60,073 bases of DNA from Anaerococcus sp. mt242 (GCF_016798225.1 NZ_JAEUYX010000009.1:1-60073); one strand, 5' to 3'; shown: positions 1-7,933, numbered from the stretch's first letter. The notes: generated from the letters alone by a model not told the origin. Numbers and translations: made by a program.

Positions 1-116
1 CTCGCTCATCTCAAAGATTTCAAATGCAAGCATTTAAAACCCTACCGGGACTAGGCCACAGGATTCGAGCCCCTGGAGGCCCACCAAGTTTGGCACCCTT
101 TATGGGTGCCTTTCTT
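1..116 (+). repeat. tRNA/tmRNA 3'-end-like module A with terminator
   Basis: Positions 59-86 read as the 3' part of a tRNA or tmRNA: a T-arm (stem CAGGA, loop TTCGAGC, stem CCCTG), a 7-base acceptor 3' strand GAGGCCC, then ACCA. No matching 5' acceptor strand (about GGGCCTC) lies within 60 bases upstream, so it is not a complete tRNA. The T-stem has an A/C mismatch next to the loop. A terminator follows directly (GGCACCC, GGGTGCC, T-rich) at 92-116. Bases 1-86 recur at 191-276 with one difference seen. Whether a parent gene lies just left of the window cannot be seen. Confidence 0.6.
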
Positions 117-190
117 ATTATCTACATATATACTTTGTTTGAATTACCGGTTATAAGCCTATCGACTCATAACAGTTCTTTGGATTCGCT

Positions 191-306
191 CTCGCTCATC
201 TCAAAGATTTCAAATGCAAGCATTTAAAACCCTACCGGGACTAGGTCACAGGATTCGAGCCCCTGGAGGCCCACCAGACTAGCACCATCTTTGATGGTGC
301 TTTTCT
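191..306 (+). repeat. tRNA/tmRNA 3'-end-like module B with terminator
   Basis: Second copy of module A, 190 bases downstream, covering the T-arm-like segment at 249-276 that ends in ACCA. A different terminator stem follows (GCACCATC/GATGGTGC, 282-300, then T-rich). The T-loop TTCGAGC keeps the consensus bases, but the stem retains the A/C mismatch. The sequence after each terminator is also related (an ACCGGTTAT block and an ATAACAGTT block), so the unit duplicated includes the downstream spacer. Confidence 0.6.
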
Positions 307-480
307 TTATATATACATAATATCAGGAATCCACATACCGGTTATGAATAACTCATAACAGTTTTTCGGGATCACTACATTCATCACGAAAATGAAAAGT
401 CTTTCAGACTTTCCACCCCACAGGGGACACAAAAGCTCGCTTCTATCGAAGCTTTTACGTGTTCTGCACTTAATTTTTGG

Positions 481-572
481 GATAAAAGCCCATTTTAGGG
501 CTTTTATCAGGTCACAGGGTTCGGGCCCCTGGAGGCCCACTAGATTCGCGCCATCTTTGATGGTGCTTTTCT
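481..572 (+). repeat. tRNA/tmRNA 3'-end-like module C with terminator and hairpin
   Basis: Third, more diverged copy. The T-stem is perfect here (CAGGG/CCCTG, 515-531), but the loop is TTCGGGC (the normally invariant A is G) and the end is ACTA instead of ACCA. The acceptor strand GAGGCCC is kept. The terminator stem at 548-566 is nearly identical to that of copy B. Directly upstream, 481-508 forms a perfect 11-bp hairpin (GATAAAAGCCC with loop ATTTTA) that copies A and B lack. Confidence 0.55.
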
Positions 573-957
573 TTATATACTTAATATGTGAAATCCACAT
601 TCTGGTTATGAGCCTTTCGAAAAACGATTCTTTTTAAGCTCTTTCACACTCCTGTGCTAAGTTTTCGGGGCAAGTATGACGAATAAAGGCAAATTTACCT
701 GGATTATAACCGTTATTAATTTGCTATATGCATTTACGGCGCACAGTTATGTCTGTATGTGCTTGCATTAGTATCCTATTGGGGATAAGTCTGTTATAAA
801 GGTCTTCTAAGCTTTTTTAAATCATTTTTTTGAGCTTATATGCACTATCAAGCTTTTTATTTTATTCTTATAAAATTTCCTCGGGAAAAATCTCTATATT
901 TTTCTATATATAAGTGTAGGGCCACTACACAATGTATTTATAATAAATGGAGGAAAT
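573..957. other. gene-free stretch before the DUF1659 gene
   Basis: No open frame with a credible start and ribosome binding site was found on either strand. The stretch holds AT-rich sequence and, at 914-930, a perfect inverted repeat (GTGTAG, 5 bases, CTACAC). It probably contains the promoter of the small operon at 958. A non-coding RNA cannot be excluded. Confidence 0.5.
914..930. promoter_or_regulatory. inverted repeat upstream of DUF1659/DUF2922 operon
   Basis: GTGTAG-GGCCA-CTACAC, perfect 6-bp arms, 28 bases before the ATG at 958. The TATAAT-like string at about 941-946 lies too close to the start codon for a normal leader, so the repeat may be an operator or part of a non-sigma-A promoter. 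Function is inferred from position only. Confidence 0.4.
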
Positions 958-1143
958 ATGAAATTACAAATTAAGTTTAAGGCAGTATCTGCCGATGGAT
1001 CTGAGAGAAAAGTTACTAAGACTTTTTCTAGAATTAACGAAGCTGCCTCAGATGAACAATTAAAAGATTTTGCACTTGCATATATATCACTTTCTGAGGC
1101 TGATGATGTTGAAATATATCTATTAAGAGCGGATAGATTATAA
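958..1143 (+). CDS. DUF1659 family small protein
   Basis: A 61-residue cytoplasmic protein without signal peptide or membrane segment, beginning MKLQIKFKAVSADG. Size, charged beta-rich N-terminus and the DUF2922 partner fit the DUF1659 family, whose function is unknown. The start follows a strong GGAGG 5 bases upstream. The next gene begins 11 bases after its stop with its own AAGGAGG, so the two are probably co-transcribed up to the terminator at 1384-1419. In Firmicutes these two small proteins commonly occur together, sometimes near a sigma factor, as here (convergent gene at 1429-1941). Assignment rests on recognition, not on a search. Confidence 0.75.
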   Translation: MKLQIKFKAVSADGSERKVTKTFSRINEAASDEQLKDFALAYISLSEADDVEIYLLRADRL

Positions 1144-1154
1144 GGAGGATATAA

Positions 1155-1376
1155 ATGGCTAATAGAAAATTAAAATTATACTTTAAAGATTCATCTCAAA
1201 ATCAAAAATCAGTTTCTATTGACTATCCTAGAGCTGACTACAGTCCTAGTGATCTAAAGGCTGCTATGGATAGGATGCTTGCTTCAACTGTCCTTGTCAC
1301 AAAATATGGTCCTGTATCAATAAAAGATAAGGCTGAGCTTGAGACTGTTACAAAAAGAGAATTAGAAATCGCTTAA
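1155..1376 (+). CDS. DUF2922 family small protein
   Basis: A 73-residue protein beginning MANRKLKLYFKDSS, with the late segment VTKYGPVSIKDKAEL that resembles DUF2922 members. No signal peptide, metal motif or membrane segment is visible. A near-perfect AAGGAGG precedes the start. It is the second gene of a two-gene unit with the DUF1659 protein and is followed 8 bases later by a terminator stem. The role is unknown. Pairing suggests a heteromeric or co-regulated function. Confidence 0.75.
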   Translation: MANRKLKLYFKDSSQNQKSVSIDYPRADYSPSDLKAAMDRMLASTVLVTKYGPVSIKDKAELETVTKRELEIA

Positions 1377-1383
1377 TAATATA

Positions 1384-1419
1384 TAACCCCAAAATTCCTT
1401 GTGAATCTTGGGGTTATTT
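1384..1419. terminator. bidirectional terminator
   Basis: Stem TAACCCCAA/TTGGGGTTA followed by T-rich sequence. It lies between the convergent DUF2922 and sigma factor genes and can serve both. Confidence 0.85.
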
Positions 1420-1428
1420 TTAATTAAA

Positions 1429-1941
1429 TTACTCTTTGCTCAATTCATCTTTTAATATCTTTAAAGCAAGGCTTGATTTATTAGCAATAGTTTTATAGGA
1501 TAAGTTCATTTTATCAGCTATTTGCCTATTAGTCATATGTTTGAAATATTTATCCCAAATTATGGATTTTAAATCTAATGGTAGATTATTTATTTTTTGA
1601 TATAGCATATTATTTGTTTCTGCTTCTATCAAATCATTTTCGATATCGTAATCATCAACCACACTTTCTATTATTGGATTACCATCATTATCAAAATCAT
1701 CAAGTGATCTTAGCTTTATTTTCTTGGTCTTATCTAGGAAATGGTAGTAAAGTTTTTGCTTTAAGAAGTTTCCAAAAGTTCCCTTTTTTTCGTCATATTC
1801 TAGTATAGCATCTATTAATATCATTTTTGATTCATCGATAGCTTCATCAAACTCAAATACTGAAAATCTCCTAGCATTGGTAACGATTAATGGCATATAA
1901 GCATCCATTACTTGCTTTGAATTGTCTAAATTTATCTTCAT
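1429..1941 (-). CDS. small sigma-70 family RNA polymerase sigma factor
   Basis: About 170 residues. The N-terminal half resembles sigma region 2 (MPLIVTNARRF, then an acidic helix and GTFGNFLKQKLYYHF), and the C-terminal half carries a region 4 helix-turn-helix (MTNRQIADKMNLSYKTIANK). It lacks regions 1 and 3, as in small alternative sigma factors. The open frame extends to a TTG at 1956, but ATG at 1941 is preferred because GAAAGG sits 6-8 bases before it. The 12-bp palindrome at 1956-1967 lies just upstream. No anti-sigma gene is adjacent. The convergent DUF1659/DUF2922 operon is a possible target, which is inference. Confidence 0.8.
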   Translation of the reverse strand: MKINLDNSKQVMDAYMPLIVTNARRFSVFEFDEAIDESKMILIDAILEYDEKKGTFGNFLKQKLYYHFLDKTKKIKLRSLDDFDNDGNPIIESVVDDYDIENDLIEAETNNMLYQKINNLPLDLKSIIWDKYFKHMTNRQIADKMNLSYKTIANKSSLALKILKDELSKE

Positions 1942-1955
1942 ATTAAAACCTTTCA

Positions 1956-1967
1956 AAGCGCGCGCTT
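1956..1967. promoter_or_regulatory. GC palindrome upstream of the sigma factor gene
   Basis: AAGCGCGCGCTT is a perfect 12-bp palindrome about 15 bases before the preferred sigma factor start. It is conspicuous in this AT-rich sequence. It could be an autoregulatory operator or a leader hairpin; the sequence alone does not decide. Confidence 0.4.
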
Positions 1968-2200
1968 ATTTTTTTATATTTTGTCGACAAGGATATAATA
2001 AAACAAATTTACGAAAAAGTTTAATTGGATAAATGGCTTAATATAGGGAAAAAATATGGGAAAAAGATTTTGTATAGGGGCAAATATAGGGTAGAAAGTA
2101 AATGGGAAAAAGCTTTATGTTAGCTTTAAAAAATAGTATAATTTTATTATTATTGCCTTTTTTAAGGATTTATTCTTAGAAAAAAATTCAAGGAGGATTT

Positions 2201-3400
2201 ATGAAAAAATTTGGAAAATTTCTGCTTGCCCTTATTTTGGTGGCAGGTGTTGGATTTACTGGTTTTACCCTAGGAAAAAACGCAAGTCTTACTTCTACAT
2301 CAAGCAATCGTGATGTTGAGCACATTGCCGAAATGGAGGGATTAAAGAGCTTACTAGATCAGAATTTTCTTTTTGATTATAAGGAAGACCAAATTTATGA
2401 AGGGTCATTAAAGGGAATGTTTGCAAACCTTGGCGATCCATACACAGCTTATTACACACCAGATGAGTTTAAAAAGCTTATGGAAACACTTAATGGGCGC
2501 TACACTGGCATAGGTGTTTCTGTTCAAGCCAGCAAGGAAGGGTACATCAAGGCGGTTTCTGTTTTTGATGATTCTCCTGCAAAGGAAGCTGGTCTTGAGT
2601 CTGGAGACTATATTACAAAAGTAAATGGAAAAGCCTATGGAGCTAATCAACTTGAAGAAGCCGTTGCTGAAATCAAAGGAGAGGCTGGCAGCGAGGTGAC
2701 CCTTACAATATTAAGAACAGAAGAGGGCAAAACAAACAGCAAGGAATTTGATGTAAAAGTTGCTCGTAGGGATGTAAATGTGGACACTATCGATGATGAT
2801 ATCCTAGAAGTGCGTGGCAAAAAAATAGGCTACATCCATATTAAGGCCTTTGATGATATTACTTGGCAAGATTTCTCAGATACTTATAGTAAACTAATGG
2901 CTCAAAATATCGACGGACTTATCCTAGATGTAAGAAACAATCCAGGTGGGGCCTTAGATGTAGTTATAAATATTGCTGATAATTTCCTAGATGAAGGTGT
3001 CATTGTAAGTACAAAAGATAAAAAAGGAAATGTTGTAACAGAAAAGTCTGATGCAAATGCTAGCGACATCCCATTGGTTATGCTTCAAAACGAAAACTCT
3101 GCTTCTGCAAGTGAAATTTTGGCAGGTGCAATGAAAGACCGCGGTCGAGCAAAGGTTGTGGGTACCCAATCATTTGGTAAGGGAGTTGTTCAAAAAGTAT
3201 TTACATTAGATAATGGAGCTGGTGCAAAAATCACTATAAGCGAATATTTCACACCAAATGGCACACAAATAAATAAGGTTGGAGTGACTCCCGATATTGA
3301 AGTAAAAGCTGATGATAAGTTAGATATTAACAAAATGGACTTTAAAAATGATAAACAATTTGTAAGTGCCTTAAACGAGCTACTTAAAGAAATAGAATAG
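2201..3400 (+). CDS. S41 family C-terminal processing peptidase
   Basis: A 399-residue exported or membrane-anchored serine protease of the CtpA/CtpB type. Residues 1-27 are a signal/anchor helix (KFLLALILVAGVGFTGFTLG). A PDZ domain follows at about 95-185 (GIGVSVQ, then KAGLESGDYITKVNG-like sequence), then the S41 catalytic domain. The catalytic Ser is in SASASEILAGA and the Lys in GTQSFGKGVVQ. The family cleaves cell-envelope or regulatory proteins near their C-termini. GGAGG lies 7 bases before the ATG. The mgtE gene begins 11 bases downstream, so the three genes to 6164 may be one transcript. Confidence 0.92.
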   Translation: MKKFGKFLLALILVAGVGFTGFTLGKNASLTSTSSNRDVEHIAEMEGLKSLLDQNFLFDYKEDQIYEGSLKGMFANLGDPYTAYYTPDEFKKLMETLNGRYTGIGVSVQASKEGYIKAVSVFDDSPAKEAGLESGDYITKVNGKAYGANQLEEAVAEIKGEAGSEVTLTILRTEEGKTNSKEFDVKVARRDVNVDTIDDDILEVRGKKIGYIHIKAFDDITWQDFSDTYSKLMAQNIDGLILDVRNNPGGALDVVINIADNFLDEGVIVSTKDKKGNVVTEKSDANASDIPLVMLQNENSASASEILAGAMKDRGRAKVVGTQSFGKGVVQKVFTLDNGAGAKITISEYFTPNGTQINKVGVTPDIEVKADDKLDINKMDFKNDKQFVSALNELLKEIE

Positions 3401-3411
3401 GGAGGTGGTCT

Positions 3412-4782
3412 ATGGATCAATACAAATCAAGCGAAGAAAGAAAAGCTGAGCTTAGCTATCTTTTAGAGCACAAAAATTTAACAGAACTTTCAGAACTCCT
3501 TAGTAGAACAAACCCTGTTGATATCGTAGATTTTATCGAGGAATTATCCTCAGAGGAAGCCCTAGTTTTATATAGGCTGCTTAAAAAAGAAGATGCAGTA
3601 GAAGTTTTTGCTGAGCTTGACCAAGACGATAAGGAAAAACTTCAAGAAGGCCTAAACGATGATGAGTTTAAGGAACTTCTTGATGAATTAAACTTTGATG
3701 ATATGATTGATACCTTGGAAGAAATGCCAGCGACTATGGTCCAAGAAATCCTAAAGACTTCTGATAATGAAACTCGTGATTTGGTAAATGAGTACCTTCA
3801 GTTTCCAGAAGACTCAGCCGGAACTTTGATGACAACTGAGTTTGTTGAAGTTAGAGCTGATATGACAGTAGGAGAAACCTTGGCTATGCTCGAAGAAGTG
3901 GGCAAGGATAAGGTAACAGTCTACACTTGTTATGTAACAGATGAAACTCACAAACTTTTAGGTTATGTGTCACTTAGGATGATTGTAACACGTGATCTTG
4001 ATACAAAAATATCTGAGCTTATGTTTGAAGATGTCATCTATGTTTATACCACAGATGATCAAGAGGACGTAGCCCACACCTTCCAAAAATATGGGTTTAC
4101 GGCTCTACCAGTTGTTGATAATACAAATAGATTAGTAGGAATTATAACCGTTGACGATATAATGTGGATTATCGAACAAGAGGATACAGAAGACTTCCAA
4201 CGTATAGCCGGTACTACACCAGATGAGGCTGATTATTCTAAAACTTCTGCTTGGGCTCTTGCAAAAAACAGGATCCCATGGCTAATGTTTCTTATGATAT
4301 CAGGAGCATTTACATCAACCATCCTTAAAAGATATGAAGATGTAATCCAAACGGTAATTGCCCTAAATATGTTTATACCAATGCTTACTGGTTCTGGTGG
4401 TAATGCTGGTAGTCAGGCATCAACTCTTGTAATCCGTGCTATGGCAACTCATGACATAGAGCCAAGTGATTGGTCAAAGGTTGTTGTAAAAGAAATCATA
4501 GTTGGACTTATCTGTGGTCTAGCCCTTGGTCTTGTAGCCTTTTTAAAATGTTATTTCTTTGATAAAGTTGCTATGAATGTAGCCCTAGTTGTTGCTTTTA
4601 CAATCCTTGCAATTGTTGTTCTAGCAAAGGCTATTGGTTCGCTTTTACCAATTGTTGCAGAAAAACTAGGAGCAGATCCAGCAATAATGGCTAGTCCTTT
4701 GATTACAACAATAGTAGACTCACTTGGACTAATTGTTTACTTTAATATTGCCCAAGCCATATTACCAGGACTAAATATCTAA
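3412..4782 (+). CDS. mgtE: magnesium transporter MgtE (first copy)
   Basis: A 456-residue MgtE: N-terminal acidic superhelical domain (about 1-130), paired CBS domains (about 135-255, including VEVRADMTVGETL and ALPVVDNTNRLVGIITVDD), a linker helix, then five membrane segments from about 285. The pore-region signature GSGGNAGSQASTLVIRAMAT and the late Asp in TIVDSLGLIVYF, corresponding to the family's ion-site Asp, are present. MgtE is a dimeric Mg2+ channel gated by cytosolic Mg2+. GGAGGTGG lies before the ATG. A close paralogue follows 17 bases downstream. No Mg riboswitch was seen upstream of the protease gene. Confidence 0.95.
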   Translation: MDQYKSSEERKAELSYLLEHKNLTELSELLSRTNPVDIVDFIEELSSEEALVLYRLLKKEDAVEVFAELDQDDKEKLQEGLNDDEFKELLDELNFDDMIDTLEEMPATMVQEILKTSDNETRDLVNEYLQFPEDSAGTLMTTEFVEVRADMTVGETLAMLEEVGKDKVTVYTCYVTDETHKLLGYVSLRMIVTRDLDTKISELMFEDVIYVYTTDDQEDVAHTFQKYGFTALPVVDNTNRLVGIITVDDIMWIIEQEDTEDFQRIAGTTPDEADYSKTSAWALAKNRIPWLMFLMISGAFTSTILKRYEDVIQTVIALNMFIPMLTGSGGNAGSQASTLVIRAMATHDIEPSDWSKVVVKEIIVGLICGLALGLVAFLKCYFFDKVAMNVALVVAFTILAIVVLAKAIGSLLPIVAEKLGADPAIMASPLITTIVDSLGLIVYFNIAQAILPGLNI

Positions 4783-4799
4783 GAAGGGAGGCATATAAT

Positions 4800-6164
4800 A
4801 TGTACACATACAAATCTACAGAAAATAGGCTAACTGAGCTTAGATATCTATTAGAAAAGAAAAGACCAAACGAACTTGCAGAACTTTTAAGGCGTACAAA
4901 TCCAGTTGATATAGTAGAATTTATCGAAGAATTATCAGCTGAACAAGCCCTAGTTGTCTTCAGACTCCTTAAAAAAGATGATGCAGTCGAAGTTTTTGCC
5001 GAACTAGAAAGTGAAGAGAAGGAAAAACTTCAAAATGGTTTACAAGAACGTGAGTTTAAAGAGCTTTTAGAGGAGCTAAACTTTGATGATATGATTGATA
5101 CTTTGGAAGAAATGCCAGCGGCTATGGTTCAAAGAATCTTAAAATCATCAGACAAACATACACGTGATTTGGTAAATGAATACCTAAAATTCCCAGAAGA
5201 CTCTGCAGGTAGACTTATGACAACAGAGTTTGTGGAACTAAAACCATATATGACTGTTAAGGATGCTCTAGCCCATATCAAAAAAGTAGGACATGACATG
5301 GTTACTCTTTATACTTGCTATGTTACAAGTCCTACCAAGGAAATTTTGGGATATGTATCTTTAAGATCAATTGTAACCAATAAACCTGATACTCTTATAG
5401 ATGATTTGATGTATCAAGATGTTATAACAGTAGCAACTACTGATGACCAAGAGGATGTAGCTCGTGCCTTCCAAAAATACGGTTTTACAGCCTTACCAGT
5501 AGTGGATCACACAAACCGATTAGTAGGACTAATTACAGTTGATGATATTATGTGGATCATTGAACAAGAGGCAACAGAGGACTTCCAACGTATTGCTGCT
5601 ACCACACCAGATGAGGAAGATTATTCAAAAAGAACACCACTTTCTCTAGCCAAAAACAGGATTCCTTGGCTAATGTTTCTTATGATATCAGCAACATTTA
5701 CATCAACAATCCTAAAAGGCTACCAACACATTGTCCAAGCAGTTATTGCCCTAAATATGTTTGTGCCAATGCTTACAGACAGTGGTGGTAATGCTGGTAG
5801 CCAGGCATCAACCCTAGTAATTCGTGCTATGGCAACTGATGATGTAGAGCCAAAAGACTGGGCAAAAGTTGTTTTAAAAGAAATCACAGTTGGATTTATT
5901 TGTGGACTGGCTCTTGGTCTTGTAGCCTTTTTAAAATGTTATTTCTTTGATAAGGTTGCTATGGATGTATCGCTTATTGTAGGACTTACAATTGTATTTA
6001 TAGTAGTTTTAGCAAAAGCAGTTGGTTCACTTTTACCAATGGGTGCAGAAAAACTAGGATTTGACCCAGCAATAATGGCAAGTCCACTTATTTCTACAAT
6101 AGTTGACTCCCTATCACTAATTGTCTACTTTACTATTGCTCAGATGATTATTCCTGGGATATAG
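4800..6164 (+). CDS. mgtE: magnesium transporter MgtE (second copy)
   Basis: A 454-residue tandem paralogue of the preceding gene with the same architecture: superhelical domain, CBS pair and five membrane segments. Long stretches are identical (for example FDDMIDTLEEMPA and GLALGLVAFLKCYFF). Differences include DSGGNAGSQ in place of GSGGNAGSQ in the pore region and VDSLSLIVYF near the end. The ion-site Asp is kept. The start follows GAAGGGAGG. Tandem MgtE genes suggest a dosage effect or a hetero-oligomer; differing cation preference is only a possibility. Confidence 0.94.
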   Translation: MYTYKSTENRLTELRYLLEKKRPNELAELLRRTNPVDIVEFIEELSAEQALVVFRLLKKDDAVEVFAELESEEKEKLQNGLQEREFKELLEELNFDDMIDTLEEMPAAMVQRILKSSDKHTRDLVNEYLKFPEDSAGRLMTTEFVELKPYMTVKDALAHIKKVGHDMVTLYTCYVTSPTKEILGYVSLRSIVTNKPDTLIDDLMYQDVITVATTDDQEDVARAFQKYGFTALPVVDHTNRLVGLITVDDIMWIIEQEATEDFQRIAATTPDEEDYSKRTPLSLAKNRIPWLMFLMISATFTSTILKGYQHIVQAVIALNMFVPMLTDSGGNAGSQASTLVIRAMATDDVEPKDWAKVVLKEITVGFICGLALGLVAFLKCYFFDKVAMDVSLIVGLTIVFIVVLAKAVGSLLPMGAEKLGFDPAIMASPLISTIVDSLSLIVYFTIAQMIIPGI

Positions 6165-6169
6165 TATAT

Positions 6170-6332
6170 AAATCAAAAGACGCTAAACTGACTACAAAAA
6201 TTTATAATTTCATATTCTCAATTTTCTAAAATCGCAAACTCGCTTGCGCTCAGACAGAGCGATTTTGTGACGAAAATCTTCAAATTGAAATTATTGAAAT
6301 TTTTTCCGAACAGTTCACTTACTTTTTGATTT
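6170..6332. repeat. long imperfect inverted repeat, MITE-like or hairpin element
   Basis: The arms 6170-6235 and about 6259-6332 are imperfect reverse complements. Both begin with an AATCAAAA block, continue through AACTG, AAAAATTT and ATAATTTCA, and end with a perfect AAAATCGC/GCGATTTT at the loop. The loop contains CTCGCTTGCGC, similar to the CGAAGCGAG cores of the repeat clusters at 27521-27716 and 31001-31254. No transposase is present. It fills the gap between mgtE and the thioesterase gene. Confidence 0.55.
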
Positions 6333-6352
6333 ACTTATTATTAAAATATAAG

Positions 6353-6383
6353 AATCACACCAAAACTGGTGTGATTTTATTTT
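6353..6383 (+). terminator. Rho-independent terminator inside the apparent thioesterase leader
   Basis: AATCACACC-AAAACT-GGTGTGATT followed by TTATTTT. An upstream ATG frame runs through it, which argues against the 6326 start for the thioesterase. It may end the mgtE transcript. Confidence 0.8.
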
Positions 6384-6430
6384 GCAAAAAAATAGCTTTA
6401 AAATATAGTAGCTTTAGAAAGAAGGATTAT

Positions 6431-7129
6431 ATGTCTTATAGTAAAAAAATAAAAATACCATATATGTTATGCGATAGATATGAAAATTTATCTTTAAGAA
6501 ACTTGGTCAGCATTATGGGAGATGTTTCTCTGACTCATTCTTATATTCTAGATAAAGATTTGGATGAGCAAAAATATAGGTGGATTGTTTACTCTTGGGA
6601 TATTGAACTTATAAGCCCTGTAACTTATAACCAGGAGATAGAAGTTACTACTCAAATCGTAGATATAAATAAATTTTATGCCCACAGAAATGTAGAAGTA
6701 AGGTGCAAGGGAGAAATAGTTGCTAGGGCCTATGGAGTATTTTTGCTAATAGATATAGATAGGATGCGTCCGGTAAAGATGAGCCCTAAGCATAATGAAG
6801 CCAACGAAAAAGAAGAATTGATATATGAAAAGCCAGATTTGACCTACAAAAAAGATTTTGAAAATACAAAGGAAATCATGGTAAGATATACAGATATTGA
6901 TAGCAATTTTCATGTAAACAATGCCGTATATTTTGATTATATATACGACTTGTGCAAGCTAGATACAAGGGATATTAAGTTTTTGAATATAGTCTATAAA
7001 CATGAGATTAGGAATAAAAATTCAGTTATTGGCGAATATATTACATATGATGATGTCATAGATTATAGGCTAAGATCTGCTGATGATAATAAAATTTACA
7101 CTTATGGGAAGATTATAAAAAATGTATAA
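6431..7129 (+). CDS. acyl-ACP thioesterase family protein
   Basis: A 232-residue double hot-dog protein that hydrolyses acyl-ACP to release free fatty acid, by family. The second hot-dog carries DIDSNFHVNNAVY, matching the family DxDxNxHVNN pattern with catalytic Asn and His. The first hot-dog has the RWIVYSWDIEL segment. ATG at 6431 is chosen over the longer frame from 6326 because AGAAGGA lies 5-10 bases upstream and the longer version would cross a terminator. It overlaps the HD hydrolase gene by 8 bases, implying translational coupling. No signal peptide. Other hot-dog thioesterase functions are possible. Confidence 0.85.
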   Translation: MSYSKKIKIPYMLCDRYENLSLRNLVSIMGDVSLTHSYILDKDLDEQKYRWIVYSWDIELISPVTYNQEIEVTTQIVDINKFYAHRNVEVRCKGEIVARAYGVFLLIDIDRMRPVKMSPKHNEANEKEELIYEKPDLTYKKDFENTKEIMVRYTDIDSNFHVNNAVYFDYIYDLCKLDTRDIKFLNIVYKHEIRNKNSVIGEYITYDDVIDYRLRSADDNKIYTYGKIIKNV

Positions 7130-7763
7130 AGATGGATATGGAAATATTCCAAACAAGGACAAAATAATAGCATATTTAGAAGAAGGATATGAAAAAAATC
7201 CAGGAAAATGGGTCTTACACTTGTGGACCATTGGCAAAACCGCTCAAAAAATGGCTCCCGAACTAGGACTTGATCCAGACATTGCCTTTGCTTGTGGGGC
7301 CCTTCATGATATTGGAAAATCTACTGGAGCAAAGGATGCTGAGCATTTTTATGAGGGCTATAAGATTTTAAGGGCCGATTCATATTTTTTCCCAGCCCGT
7401 ATTGCTCTAACCCATAGCTTTCAAATAAAAAATGTGGATGCCTATGTGGGAGATTGGAATATTTCTGATGATAAAAAAGAATTTATACGTGATTTTCTAA
7501 AATTTAATGAATACAATGACTATGACCTATTAATCCAATATTTAGATGGGGTTATTAAAACTGAATATCTAGGAATTGAAAAACGTGTAGCTGGCGTTTT
7601 AGAAAATCATGGGTCAAATCCATATTTTGACCAACGCAAAGAAAAACTTTACCAATTAGAAGATTATTTTAGCAAAAAATTATCAAATCCTGTCGAAAAA
7701 TATTTGCCAAATCCAAGATGGTATAAATTTCCTTATAAGTACTTTAGGGGAAGTGGGCTATAA
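7122..7763 (+). CDS. HD domain phosphohydrolase
   Basis: A 213-residue soluble HD-superfamily protein. Metal ligands are visible as His in WVLHLWTIGK, the HD pair in CGALHDIGKSTGAKD, and His in ALTHSFQI. These enzymes typically cleave phosphate esters or nucleotides. The substrate here is unknown. It is the last gene of the unit with the thioesterase and is followed by a strong terminator at 7818-7850. Confidence 0.85.
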   Translation: MYKDGYGNIPNKDKIIAYLEEGYEKNPGKWVLHLWTIGKTAQKMAPELGLDPDIAFACGALHDIGKSTGAKDAEHFYEGYKILRADSYFFPARIALTHSFQIKNVDAYVGDWNISDDKKEFIRDFLKFNEYNDYDLLIQYLDGVIKTEYLGIEKRVAGVLENHGSNPYFDQRKEKLYQLEDYFSKKLSNPVEKYLPNPRWYKFPYKYFRGSGL

Positions 7764-7817
7764 ACTTGCAAATGGACTCTGTAGGTGTATATTATAAGTG
7801 AATTTATTTTACCACCC

Positions 7818-7850
7818 GTTGGAGGCAGCCTAGCCTCCAACATTTTTTTT
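7818..7850 (+). terminator. Rho-independent terminator
   Basis: GTTGGAGGC/GCCTCCAAC, 9-bp perfect stem followed by a run of T. It ends the thioesterase-HD unit. Confidence 0.9.
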
Positions 7851-7904
7851 AGCTATTGAAAAATGAATATAATACATTTTTTTAAATAAATTTTAAAAAA
7901 ATAT

Positions 7905-7933
7905 TTGACAAACATTTTAAGGCGTGGTAATAT
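7905..7933 (+). promoter_or_regulatory. sigma-A type promoter of the Met T-box operon
   Basis: Perfect -35 TTGACA, 17-base spacer, -10 TAATAT. It lies about 15-20 bases before the first stem of the T-box leader. Confidence 0.75.

Noticed and set aside
24-227. Open frame through modules A and B
   Set aside because: It spans the tRNA-like tail and a terminator, has no ribosome binding site, and the coding signal is explained by the repeat.
307-637. Overlapping open frames on both strands in module C
   Set aside because: No ribosome binding site, low-complexity translation, and coincide with hairpin and terminator sequence.
6326-6430. N-terminal extension of the thioesterase from ATG 6326
   Set aside because: It would translate through a strong terminator (6353-6383) and the palindromic element; ATG 6431 has a good ribosome site and full family length.
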